Positions 43,889 to 51,631 of a stretch of DNA of 64,000 bases are shown here, in pieces. This stretch comes from JAJRRS01 sp965230275 (GTDB lineage: Bacteria > Planctomycetota > Phycisphaerae > Phycisphaerales > Phycisphaeraceae), in the NCBI GenBank assembly GCA_965230275.1, contig CBDDKO010000002.1, positions 1-64,000 of the forward strand, in the 5' to 3' direction. Each line of letters begins with the position of its first letter. The first letter of the stretch is position 1. The position numbers were made by a program, and so were the translations under genes. The notes under the pieces are model-generated. The model was not told the DNA's origin, made no database searches, and worked only from the letters and a program-made list of their open reading frames with translations.

Positions 43889-44980
43889 ATGGCTACCAAG
43901 TACAAAGAAATCGGACCCGTCGTCGCTCAGCCCGGGCAACCCCTGTACGAATCCGTCAAGCAGGCGTTAACCGAAGCGATCGACACCGGCCACTACCAGC
44001 CCGGCAAGCGGATGCCTAGCACAAAAGAGTTGAGCCGGCAGATGTCGGTCTCACTGGTGACCGCGCACCGTGCGCTGCAGGAACTGGTGTCGGTGGGGCT
44101 CTTGGAACGGACACGCGGCCGGGGCACTTACGTCGTCGAGAACCACCGTGATGTGAAGCCCAAACTCCGCATCGGGCTGGCCATCCAGCGCGATGCGGTC
44201 ATCTCCGATGTCTATCACAGCGGCATCCTCGAAGGCATGCACCGCGCCAGCGTCGAGTTCGGCTGCGATCTTTTGCTGCTCGGTGAAGAGGTTGATCCGC
44301 GGCAGGACGTTCATGCATATGTGCTTGTGAATCCGGCTGTGGAGCAGGTCGAAACGCTGTTGGCCGGCGACGCTAATAAGACGCCGATGATCGTCGTGGG
44401 CGCACGTTCCGGCGAGAAACAGATGCCATCGGTCGATACAGATAACCGCGACCTAGCAACGCAGGCGGTGAACCACCTTCACCAGCTCGGGCACCGGAGG
44501 ATCGGGTGCTTCATCGGGGGCTGTCACCTGCTGCACAACCGCGACCTGTGCGAAGGCTTTAACCAGGCGTGCAAGCAATTGGGGATCGATGAGCGCGACC
44601 GACCGATCGTTGAGGTTCAGGGGATGGGCATGCGTTCCGATGACAAGCTTAAGCTCAACCGCATGCTGAACGACAACGCGCTGACCGCTGTCTTTGCCGG
44701 GGGGTATGACATGGCGCTGGAGGTTTATCAGGCCGCGAGCACGATCGGGCTTTCGATTCCGCGAGACCTGTCGGTGATCGGTGTGGACGATCCGCCCAGC
44801 GCGGCGCACCTGAGCCCACCGATGACCACGCTGCGGCAGCCGTTGGCGCACCTGGGCCACTCCGCGATTTCGAGCCTGGTCAACCACCTCGGCGACGGCG
44901 AACCGCCGCTGAAACGCGAAGTGCTTCGGGCAGAACTGGTTATCCGTCGCTCCACCTCAGCACCGCCGCGTGAGGTTTGA
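43889..44980 (+). CDS. GntR-HTH / LacI-type sugar-sensing regulator (AraR-like)
   Basis: A 363-residue two-part regulator. Residues 15-80 are a GntR winged helix (PLYESVKQALTEAIDTGHYQ, MPSTKELSRQMSVSLVTAHR, GLLERTRGRGTYVVE). The rest is a LacI/PurR periplasmic-binding-like sensor (RIGLAIQRDAVISDVYHSGI ... QAVNHLHQLGHRRIGCF ... DLSVIGVDDPPSAAHLSPPM). The same combination is known from AraR of Bacillus. The start at 43889 has AAGGA 5-6 bases upstream; a longer frame from 43799 lacks support. It is followed by a terminator and then a symporter and a ROK kinase, which are its likely targets. The effector is probably a sugar. Confidence 0.92.
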   Translation: MATKYKEIGPVVAQPGQPLYESVKQALTEAIDTGHYQPGKRMPSTKELSRQMSVSLVTAHRALQELVSVGLLERTRGRGTYVVENHRDVKPKLRIGLAIQRDAVISDVYHSGILEGMHRASVEFGCDLLLLGEEVDPRQDVHAYVLVNPAVEQVETLLAGDANKTPMIVVGARSGEKQMPSVDTDNRDLATQAVNHLHQLGHRRIGCFIGGCHLLHNRDLCEGFNQACKQLGIDERDRPIVEVQGMGMRSDDKLKLNRMLNDNALTAVFAGGYDMALEVYQAASTIGLSIPRDLSVIGVDDPPSAAHLSPPMTTLRQPLAHLGHSAISSLVNHLGDGEPPLKREVLRAELVIRRSTSAPPREV

Positions 44981-45011
44981 TCCCAAGACCACAAGCTAAC
45001 GATTCTCCACG

Positions 45012-45037
45012 CCCGCCGGTCAAATCGGCGGGTTTTT
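45012..45037 (+). terminator. Intrinsic terminator after the regulator gene
   Basis: Perfect stem CCCGCCG/CGGCGGG (45012-45018, 45026-45032), loop GTCAAAT, then T5. Confidence 0.92.
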
Positions 45038-45233
45038 ACTGCGCCGGGCCATAGTTGACGCTGGATCCGGCTCTGAACCGATTGATCTAAGCAATGTCTG
45101 CGCGGTTATTAACGGCTATCTTGACGGGGTGGGCTTTCATAGCGGCGATGATTATTATATAAATATAGTCCTGCCGCGATCGCCCGGCATGGCTGAGCCT
45201 GGGCCCTGACCCCGTCGTCTTGGAGAGATTTAC

Positions 45234-47342
45234 ATGCATGCATTGATCCTGGCTGCCACGGACGCCGCCGACCCTGCTGTGGGTTCGCTTTCCGGTCACT
45301 TCACCTGGTTGGATTGGGTCGTGCTTGTGGGGTATTTGGCGCTGGTCAGTGTGCTGGGTGTGGCGCTGGCGGGCAAGCAGAAAAGCATGGAAGACTTTTT
45401 CCGCGGTGGCGACAAGCTGCCCTGGTACGCGGTGTCGGCATCGATGATCGCGACGGCGATTTCGGCGGTGACGTTTGTCGGCGTGCCGGCGATTGCGTTT
45501 ACCGGGGACATGACGTACCTGCAGTTGGGCATCATCGCCGGGTTGATCTCCCGAGCGTTTGTCGCCTGGATCCTGATTCCTGCTTATTACCAGAAGCGCA
45601 TCTACAGCCCGTACGACTACATGGGCAATCAGTTGGGCACCAGCGCGCGGAGCGTGACCACGGGGTTGTTCACGCTCGGCGGTTTACTCGGCCAGTCGGC
45701 ACGTGTGTACCTGACCGCTCTGGTGCTGACGCTGGTCATGGCGGACCAGCTCGAGTGGATCGAGGGCATGACGAAGCTCTCGCCGTTCGCCGCGTCGATC
45801 ATCATCATCGGGATCATCGCGGTGATCTGGACGATGCTCGGCGGGATCGCGACCGTGGTGTGGACCGATGCGATGCTCTTTTTGGTGTTCGTGGTCGGCG
45901 GGGCGGCGGCGCTATGGGTGATTATCAGCGGGCTGCCGGATGGATTTTCGCAATTCCAGGCGGTGGGCGAGCAGTTCGAAAAGTTCAAGGTTTTTGACAT
46001 GGACAAAGCGGTGGATATGACCACGCCGTACACGCTGACCGCGGCCGGCTTCGCGGTGGTGGTCGGCAACATCGGTGCCTACGGGACGGACCAGTTGATG
46101 GCCCAACGCCTGTTCACTTGTAAGAACCAGAACGGCGCACGGCTGGCGATCCTGACCAGCTACGCGGCGGAAGCGGTGGCGGCGTTAATGTTGCTGGTGG
46201 GTGTCGGGCTGTTTGTTTTCTACTACGCGTTCCCAGAGAAGCTCGCCGGCGAAGCGGCGCTGTTGGTAGCGAAGGAGAACGACAAGATCTTCCCGATCTT
46301 TATCCTCCAGCAGATGCCGGTCGGTGTGGCGGGGCTGGTGATCGCGGGTATCTTCGCCGCGGCGATCTCGAGCATGACCTCTATCCTGGCGGCGCTGTCG
46401 CAGACGACGATCTCTGCGGTCTACCTGCCGGCCAGGGCGAAGTTGCTGGGTGTCTCCAAGGAGCAGGAGCAGATGGCCATCACCGAAGACCCGGATGAGG
46501 CGAAGCGGGTCGTGTCGATGTCTCGGAAACTGATCGTGGTCTGGGGCTTGGCACTATGCGTTGCGGCGTTCGTCGTGAATGCATTCAAAGATGCCACGGG
46601 CGTGCCGATCCTTGACCTGGCCTTAGGTTTGGCCAGTTACATCATCGGCGGCTTGTTCGCGGCGTTCATGCTCGCCTGGCTGCCGATGAAGATCAGCGGC
46701 CGAGGCCTGGTCTGGAGTGCGCCGCTGAGCGTGATGGGTGTGTTCGCCTTGCGGTTCCATGACCCGTGGGCGTATTGGGCCTGCGGTTTCATCATGGCGC
46801 TGTTGTTGGTGACTTGGCTCGTGGGTGCCTTGAGGGCCGAAGAGGCCGGGCTGAGGATCAGCCGGCTGGTCAAAACCGGCTGGCTTGTGATTGGTATTGG
46901 GATCGTGATGCTGATCACCTACCGCGGCTACTTCCACGAGTACGACGAAGACACAGGCGATGTCGTGATGGCGTATCCGGAGTTGATCGACGCGCAGACC
47001 GGCGAGCCGATTCCCGATATGGAAGCGGAGCCCGTGTTCTACCTGCACCCGATCACGAAGGAGCCGCTCCTGGACGAAGCGGGCGATCCGATCGAGAACG
47101 AGAAGGCCCGTCCGGTGTTGCGTGACATGGAAGCAGGGACGCCGAAGAAGGTGCCGATCGCCTGGCCGTGGTACGCACCGGTGGGCGCGGCGTTGGCATT
47201 TGTGTTCGGTCTGCTGCTCAGCGAGCGGCGCGATCCGGAAGTTGAGTCGGCCGTGACCGATGAGCCTCAGCCCCAGCCGGCGTTGTCGGCCGAGGCAGAG
47301 GCGGAGCCCGGGAATGAGTCCGGGGGCGAGGCGATGGGTTAA
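45234..47342 (+). CDS. Sodium:solute symporter (SSS family)
   Basis: A 702-residue transporter with about 13-14 membrane helices. GGAG lies 9 bases before the ATG. The family pattern is clear: FFRGGDKLPWYAVSASMIAT, AISAVTFVGVPAIAF, YQKRIYSPYDYMGNQLG and IVAGIFAAAISSMTSILAAL-type segments. A non-membrane insert (about residues 575-640, EYDEDTGDVVMAYPELIDAQ and on) sits before the last helix, and a glutamate/proline-rich tail ends the chain. It probably imports a sugar or sugar acid with sodium, judged from the ROK kinase 4 bases downstream and the regulator upstream. Confidence 0.93.
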   Translation: MHALILAATDAADPAVGSLSGHFTWLDWVVLVGYLALVSVLGVALAGKQKSMEDFFRGGDKLPWYAVSASMIATAISAVTFVGVPAIAFTGDMTYLQLGIIAGLISRAFVAWILIPAYYQKRIYSPYDYMGNQLGTSARSVTTGLFTLGGLLGQSARVYLTALVLTLVMADQLEWIEGMTKLSPFAASIIIIGIIAVIWTMLGGIATVVWTDAMLFLVFVVGGAAALWVIISGLPDGFSQFQAVGEQFEKFKVFDMDKAVDMTTPYTLTAAGFAVVVGNIGAYGTDQLMAQRLFTCKNQNGARLAILTSYAAEAVAALMLLVGVGLFVFYYAFPEKLAGEAALLVAKENDKIFPIFILQQMPVGVAGLVIAGIFAAAISSMTSILAALSQTTISAVYLPARAKLLGVSKEQEQMAITEDPDEAKRVVSMSRKLIVVWGLALCVAAFVVNAFKDATGVPILDLALGLASYIIGGLFAAFMLAWLPMKISGRGLVWSAPLSVMGVFALRFHDPWAYWACGFIMALLLVTWLVGALRAEEAGLRISRLVKTGWLVIGIGIVMLITYRGYFHEYDEDTGDVVMAYPELIDAQTGEPIPDMEAEPVFYLHPITKEPLLDEAGDPIENEKARPVLRDMEAGTPKKVPIAWPWYAPVGAALAFVFGLLLSERRDPEVESAVTDEPQPQPALSAEAEAEPGNESGGEAMG

Positions 47343-47346
47343 ACTC

Positions 47347-48252
47347 ATGGACGTGAGTGACGAAGCGTCTGGACGGAAAAGCTGGTCATTGGGCATCGAC
47401 ATCGGTGGATCGAGCGTGAAGCTTGCGCTGGTCCGTGACGGTGATGGGCCGGTGACGCTGCGCGGCGAGCCGCACCAGATGCCTTCGGTGGATGAGCTTT
47501 CCGCCGGGGTCCTAGCGAGTTTTGAGAAGTTGTTGGTCGAGTCGGGGCTTGGCCGGGATGACGTCGGATCGGTCGGGGTGTCGATCGCCGGGCCGATGGA
47601 TGTGAATGGTGTGTTGGAGATGGCGGCGAACGTGCCTTCACTGGCGGGCGTGTGTATCCCTGACTGGATTAAGGAAGTCTTGCAACTCAGCGTCCCCGCC
47701 ATTGCGGCAACCGACGCGAACGCGGCGGCGGCGTGTGAGCACCGACGCAACCCGTTGCCCGGGCGCACGCTTTACCTGTCATTGGGCACCGGCGTCGGCG
47801 GGGCGGTGTTGGACGACGGCAAACCGGTCATCATCACACGCGGCACCAGCGGCCACTTCGGGCACATGGACGTCTCCGGTGGTGATCCCGATGCGCCGAC
47901 AACACCCGGCGCAGGGCGCGGGGCGCTTGAAGCGTATGTCGGGTTCCGCACGCTCGAAGCCGGCGGTGTGCCGTTCACCAGTGAGGACCGTTTTGAGCAT
48001 CCCGTGATGAAGCAGGCACTTGCTGCGTTGTCGCGGGGATTGCGGGTCCTGTTGGCGGTGTACCGGCCGGACCATGTTGTGCTATTGGGCGGGACGGTGG
48101 ACATCTACAAGCCGGCGCTTGATGAAGTGAAGGCGATGGCGGATGACGGTCTGACCAAGGCCGCGCCGTCAACGTGGACGCTGAGCGTGGGGCAGGCGGA
48201 CAACTTCGCCGCCGCGATCGGCGCCGCGACGTTAGCCCGTAATTTGTCTTAG
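47347..48252 (+). CDS. ROK-family sugar kinase, zinc motif missing
   Basis: A 301-residue kinase of the glucokinase/ROK group. The ATP-binding start SLGIDIGGSSVKLALVRD, the substrate region GVSIAGPMDVNGVLEMAANV, ATDANAAAACEHRR and the phosphate loop LYLSLGTGVGGAVLDDGK are visible. The ROK zinc finger (CxCGxxGCxE) is absent; the conserved histidine remains in GHFGHMDV. It follows the symporter by 4 bases, so a transport-then-phosphorylate pathway is likely; the sugar is unknown. Confidence 0.9.
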   Translation: MDVSDEASGRKSWSLGIDIGGSSVKLALVRDGDGPVTLRGEPHQMPSVDELSAGVLASFEKLLVESGLGRDDVGSVGVSIAGPMDVNGVLEMAANVPSLAGVCIPDWIKEVLQLSVPAIAATDANAAAACEHRRNPLPGRTLYLSLGTGVGGAVLDDGKPVIITRGTSGHFGHMDVSGGDPDAPTTPGAGRGALEAYVGFRTLEAGGVPFTSEDRFEHPVMKQALAALSRGLRVLLAVYRPDHVVLLGGTVDIYKPALDEVKAMADDGLTKAAPSTWTLSVGQADNFAAAIGAATLARNLS

Positions 48253-48290
48253 GCTGCTCCTGCCATAGAGGCACAATACAACCAAGCATA

Positions 48291-48378
48291 TAGCCACAGA
48301 TGAACACGGATAAACACAGATGAAAGACATAGCCGTAGGCTTGCCGCATCTGTGTTCATCGGTGTATATCAGTGGCTA
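48291..48378. repeat. Imperfect palindromic CACAGATGAACAC element
   Basis: The left arm (TAGCCACAGATGAACACGG, 48291 onward to 48323) and right arm (CATCTGTGTTCATCGGTG onward to 48378, ending GTGGCTA) are inverted copies around a 23-base centre. Half of it occurs alone at 9944-9964. Confidence 0.7.
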
Positions 48379-48424
48379 ATAATACTTCTGAGTTGGTGCG
48401 TCAGTGCTCAAACTACTTCAATGA

Positions 48425-50692
48425 TCACTCGCCGTTGCCCGCAGTGATGTTGTTGAAGCGGTTGGCGGGCCTGTCCTGATCCGGGATGGTCAGCAGGTTG
48501 GGCTTGTTGCGCTGGCCGTCGTGGAACTTCATGGCCTGCTGCTGCAGCCGCATGCGTTCGGCGAAGTCGTCCATGAGGTACCAGTCGCGCCAATCGGTGA
48601 TGCCCGCGGCCTGTGCGGCAGCGGGGTCGATGGTTCGGCCTTTCCGAACCTCGCCGGTTTCGGGGTCGATGCCGCCGCCGCCGAGGGTGATGGGCTTGCC
48701 GGTCTTGAAGGCGAGGCGGTAGGCGTGTTCGACGTCGGATAGGCCGTTGTCTTTCGCGCCGACGCTGACGTGGGTCTGCTCGTTTTGGTCGGCACTTGCG
48801 AGGGCGTGGCCGGTATCGCTCGGGGTGGACACGGCATCAGATTCCGGCGTCAGTGGCTCGATGATCATCGGCAGTTCGGGGCCGGCGGTCCGGCTCGAAG
48901 CGAGGCGTTGATCGGTCAGGCCGGCCTGCAGTTCACGGCGGATGGTCGAACGCATCTCGTCCATCCCGGCGATCGACTTGCTGCGGATCTCACGCAGGAC
49001 CAGTCGCAGGGCGTCGCTATCGCTGCCCGCTTCGGCATCGGCGAGCATGTCATAGATCTGGTCCAGCCGGGTGTCGGCTGCTTCCTGGGCGAGCAGCGCC
49101 AGGCGGAGCTGCTCGATCAGTTCGCTGCTGGTCTGGGTCTGCTGCGAGGCGGCGTCCAGTGAGCCGGCGATCTGCTCGAGCAGGGGACGCGTGCTGTTGA
49201 GTTCATCGTTCACGGCCTGGGCGACGGCGTCGGCGAGCTGTTCACTCGACGGGGTCGACTCGAGCTTAGACGCGAGTTCCTTGAGCATGGCGAGCGATTC
49301 GGTATCGGTTTGGCCGGTCTGGATGCTCTGGATCGCGGCGAGGACCGGGGCCATGTCAACCGCGGTGTCGAGTTCGCCGATCACGTCGCGCAGCGCGGTG
49401 GCGGTCTCGTCGGGCTGGGCCTGGATCAGCGATTTGATCTCGTCGACCTGATCGGCGGAGACGGCCTGGGCTTCGAACGCCTGGGCAATCATTTGCTCGG
49501 TGGCTTTGGACTGCTCGGCCAGGGCTTCACGCAGCGGCGCGACCAGGGCCTTGGTTTCGGGGGCGTCCTTCAGCTGCTTCTCAATGCGGGCGAGCAGCTT
49601 GTCGGTCTGTGCCTGCTCTTTGGCCAGCGCGCTACGCACGCCCTTGGTGACCTGATCCAGCGTCGGGCGGTCCTGCAATTCGGCGGCGACGGCTTCGAGC
49701 TGATCGAGGACCTTGGCGTCGAGGTTGGGCTGGGCCTGGGCGAGTTCGATCTGCTTCTTGATCGAAGCGAGGGCGGACTCGTTGGCCTGGGCGGTGGCGG
49801 CGACGGCCTGCAGCTCGGGTAGGATGCGTGCGGCCTCGCTGTTGTTCTGGTTGAGCGCGTCGCTGAGTTCAGCCAGCGTCTGCCACTGGACGGTCTGCGA
49901 CTCGACGCCGGAGAGGATCGTGTCGAGCGTGGTCATGCTTGAGGTGTGCATCTGGGCGAGGGCTTCGTGGATATCGTTGAGTACCTCGGCGTTCTGCTGC
50001 TGGGCCTTGACCGAGGCGAGCGTTTCCTGAAGCACGGGCGTGATGTCCGAACCCAGGGCCAGGACTTCGTCGAGGATCATGTCCGTGCGGTCGCTCATGG
50101 CGAGCTGTGACTCGGTCGCCTGCTTCTGTGCATCGACCGCGGCGAGCTGGGCCTCGGTCATACGGTCTTGTGACGAGAGCAGGTCATTGCGCAGGGATTG
50201 GTTGGCGTTGCGCATGGATTGATTGGCACCGCTGGTGCTGAGCATCATCCAGGCGCTACAGCCGATGGCGAAGGTCGCGGCGGTCATGGCGGCGGCGGTG
50301 GTGGGGCGGGGCAGGTACTTGTGCTTCTTGGGCATCTCCCGCCAGACCTCGCCGGAGCTGGGTTGTTCACCGAGCAGCGCGGCGCGTTCGACCTGTTCAG
50401 CGGGGATGCGAGCAACGACCAACTCGGTCCGGCCGATGCGGATGCGGTCGCCGTCGCCAAGGGGGGTCTTGCCCTGGGCGCGAATGTTGTTCACCAGTGT
50501 GCCGTGGCGGGAAGCGAGGTCGCGGACGTACCACTTGCCGCCTTCGCACTTGAAGCGTGCGTGTTGACGAGAGGCCTTGCCGTCGCTGAGGCGCAGGTCC
50601 TTGCTTTCTCGGCCGACGATGACCGTCTGGTCGTCGGACCACTCGTATATCCGGCCCTTATCCGGGCCCTCCGCTACGATGAGGATCAGCAC
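48425..50692 (-). CDS. FHA-domain membrane protein with long coiled coil
   Basis: A 755-residue protein starting at GTG 50692 (AGGAG 7 bases upstream); the frame is open 52 codons further but that part is not protein-like. Residues about 15-95 are an FHA phosphothreonine-binding domain (VIVGRESKDLRLSDGKASRQ then HARF, and RHGTLVNN). One membrane helix near 135-155 (AMTAATFAIGCSAWMML) is followed by about 500 residues of helical coiled coil rich in Gln and Ala. It likely reads Ser/Thr kinase signals on the cytoplasmic side and extends a rod across the periplasm. No kinase gene is in the window. Confidence 0.85.
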   Translation of the reverse strand: MLILIVAEGPDKGRIYEWSDDQTVIVGRESKDLRLSDGKASRQHARFKCEGGKWYVRDLASRHGTLVNNIRAQGKTPLGDGDRIRIGRTELVVARIPAEQVERAALLGEQPSSGEVWREMPKKHKYLPRPTTAAAMTAATFAIGCSAWMMLSTSGANQSMRNANQSLRNDLLSSQDRMTEAQLAAVDAQKQATESQLAMSDRTDMILDEVLALGSDITPVLQETLASVKAQQQNAEVLNDIHEALAQMHTSSMTTLDTILSGVESQTVQWQTLAELSDALNQNNSEAARILPELQAVAATAQANESALASIKKQIELAQAQPNLDAKVLDQLEAVAAELQDRPTLDQVTKGVRSALAKEQAQTDKLLARIEKQLKDAPETKALVAPLREALAEQSKATEQMIAQAFEAQAVSADQVDEIKSLIQAQPDETATALRDVIGELDTAVDMAPVLAAIQSIQTGQTDTESLAMLKELASKLESTPSSEQLADAVAQAVNDELNSTRPLLEQIAGSLDAASQQTQTSSELIEQLRLALLAQEAADTRLDQIYDMLADAEAGSDSDALRLVLREIRSKSIAGMDEMRSTIRRELQAGLTDQRLASSRTAGPELPMIIEPLTPESDAVSTPSDTGHALASADQNEQTHVSVGAKDNGLSDVEHAYRLAFKTGKPITLGGGGIDPETGEVRKGRTIDPAAAQAAGITDWRDWYLMDDFAERMRLQQQAMKFHDGQRNKPNLLTIPDQDRPANRFNNITAGNGE

Positions 50693-50810
50693 AATGTCAC
50701 TCCTGGTTTGGGCCGCCGATGTCCCATAACCGGCGGTCCAATAATGTATGTCAGGCGGGGGAGTTACGCAAGAATTGCGCGGTCGATTGGAGGGGCTCAG
50801 CCGGGGCGGA

Positions 50811-51629
50811 TTACCTGACGCCGATGACGTAGGCGACGTAGTCCTCACGGGCGGGCATCTTGGTGAGCGGGCGGTACTTGCCGTCGGATTGGCCGGTCTT
50901 GGTGTCGTAGCGGTCGCACCAGACTGCAGATTTTGTAAATCCAGCTTCCAGAAGCATTTCCGTCAGTTCGGGTAGTGTCCACAGCCGCCAGCGGTAGATA
51001 AAGGCACTATCCAGGCGTCGGCCGTCGGGCAGCTCGAAGTGGATCCGGCACTCGGTGCGGTGGGTTAGGGGGTCGAAGCGGCGCTGCTCCCAGTGGTATC
51101 TGAAAGCGGGTAAGTCATACTCGGCCGGGACCTCGCGGGTCTGTGTGCCGGTACGCATCGCGCCGGGGCCGCCGTAGGCGTCGAGGATGAGCAGGCCGCT
51201 TCGTTTCAGGTTGCGGCGGGCGTGCTTGAAGTACGCCAGCAACGAAGCGCGGTCGTGGTAGATGAACGTGCTGAAGTTGAGCGCGCAGGTGATGTCGACC
51301 TTGGGCGCATTTATGTCCATGACGTCGGCGTGGACAATGTGCAGGTCTTCCGCGGCGTCGAACAGTTCTTTCTGTGCGGTGCGCTGTGCCCAGCGTGCGG
51401 TTGGGCCGTGGGATTCGATCGCCATTGCTTGGTGGTCCGGGCTCAAGGCGACCCAGGCCGCGGCGATCGCGCAGCCGCCGGAAAAGTCCTCACGCAAGAG
51501 CATCGGCATGTCTTTGTAGTAGTGCCTGTACGCGCGCTGCATAAACGCGACCTCGGCCAGCGGGTGCTGCACGGCCCGTCGGTACAGGTCCAGCTTGTGC
51601 GGCTTCTTGTTCGATGTTCTTCTTGCCAC
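50811..51629 (-). CDS. Class I SAM-dependent methyltransferase
   Basis: A 272-residue Rossmann methyltransferase. The SAM motif is atypical (MLLREDFSGGCAIAAAWVAL, the LREDFxG variant), followed by acidic AIESHGPT, VHADVMDINAPKVDITCALN and RSGLLILDAYGGPGA. This branch is known from bacteria without an assigned substrate. Its start is 2 bases from the stop of the ABC exporter gene, so the two are almost certainly co-transcribed. Confidence 0.88.
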   Translation of the reverse strand: MARRTSNKKPHKLDLYRRAVQHPLAEVAFMQRAYRHYYKDMPMLLREDFSGGCAIAAAWVALSPDHQAMAIESHGPTARWAQRTAQKELFDAAEDLHIVHADVMDINAPKVDITCALNFSTFIYHDRASLLAYFKHARRNLKRSGLLILDAYGGPGAMRTGTQTREVPAEYDLPAFRYHWEQRRFDPLTHRTECRIHFELPDGRRLDSAFIYRWRLWTLPELTEMLLEAGFTKSAVWCDRYDTKTGQSDGKYRPLTKMPAREDYVAYVIGVR

Positions 51630-51631
51630 GG

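Noticed and set aside
50693..50848. 52-codon extension of the FHA protein
   Set aside because: Composition is unlike the protein, and AGGAG is correctly spaced for the GTG at 50692.
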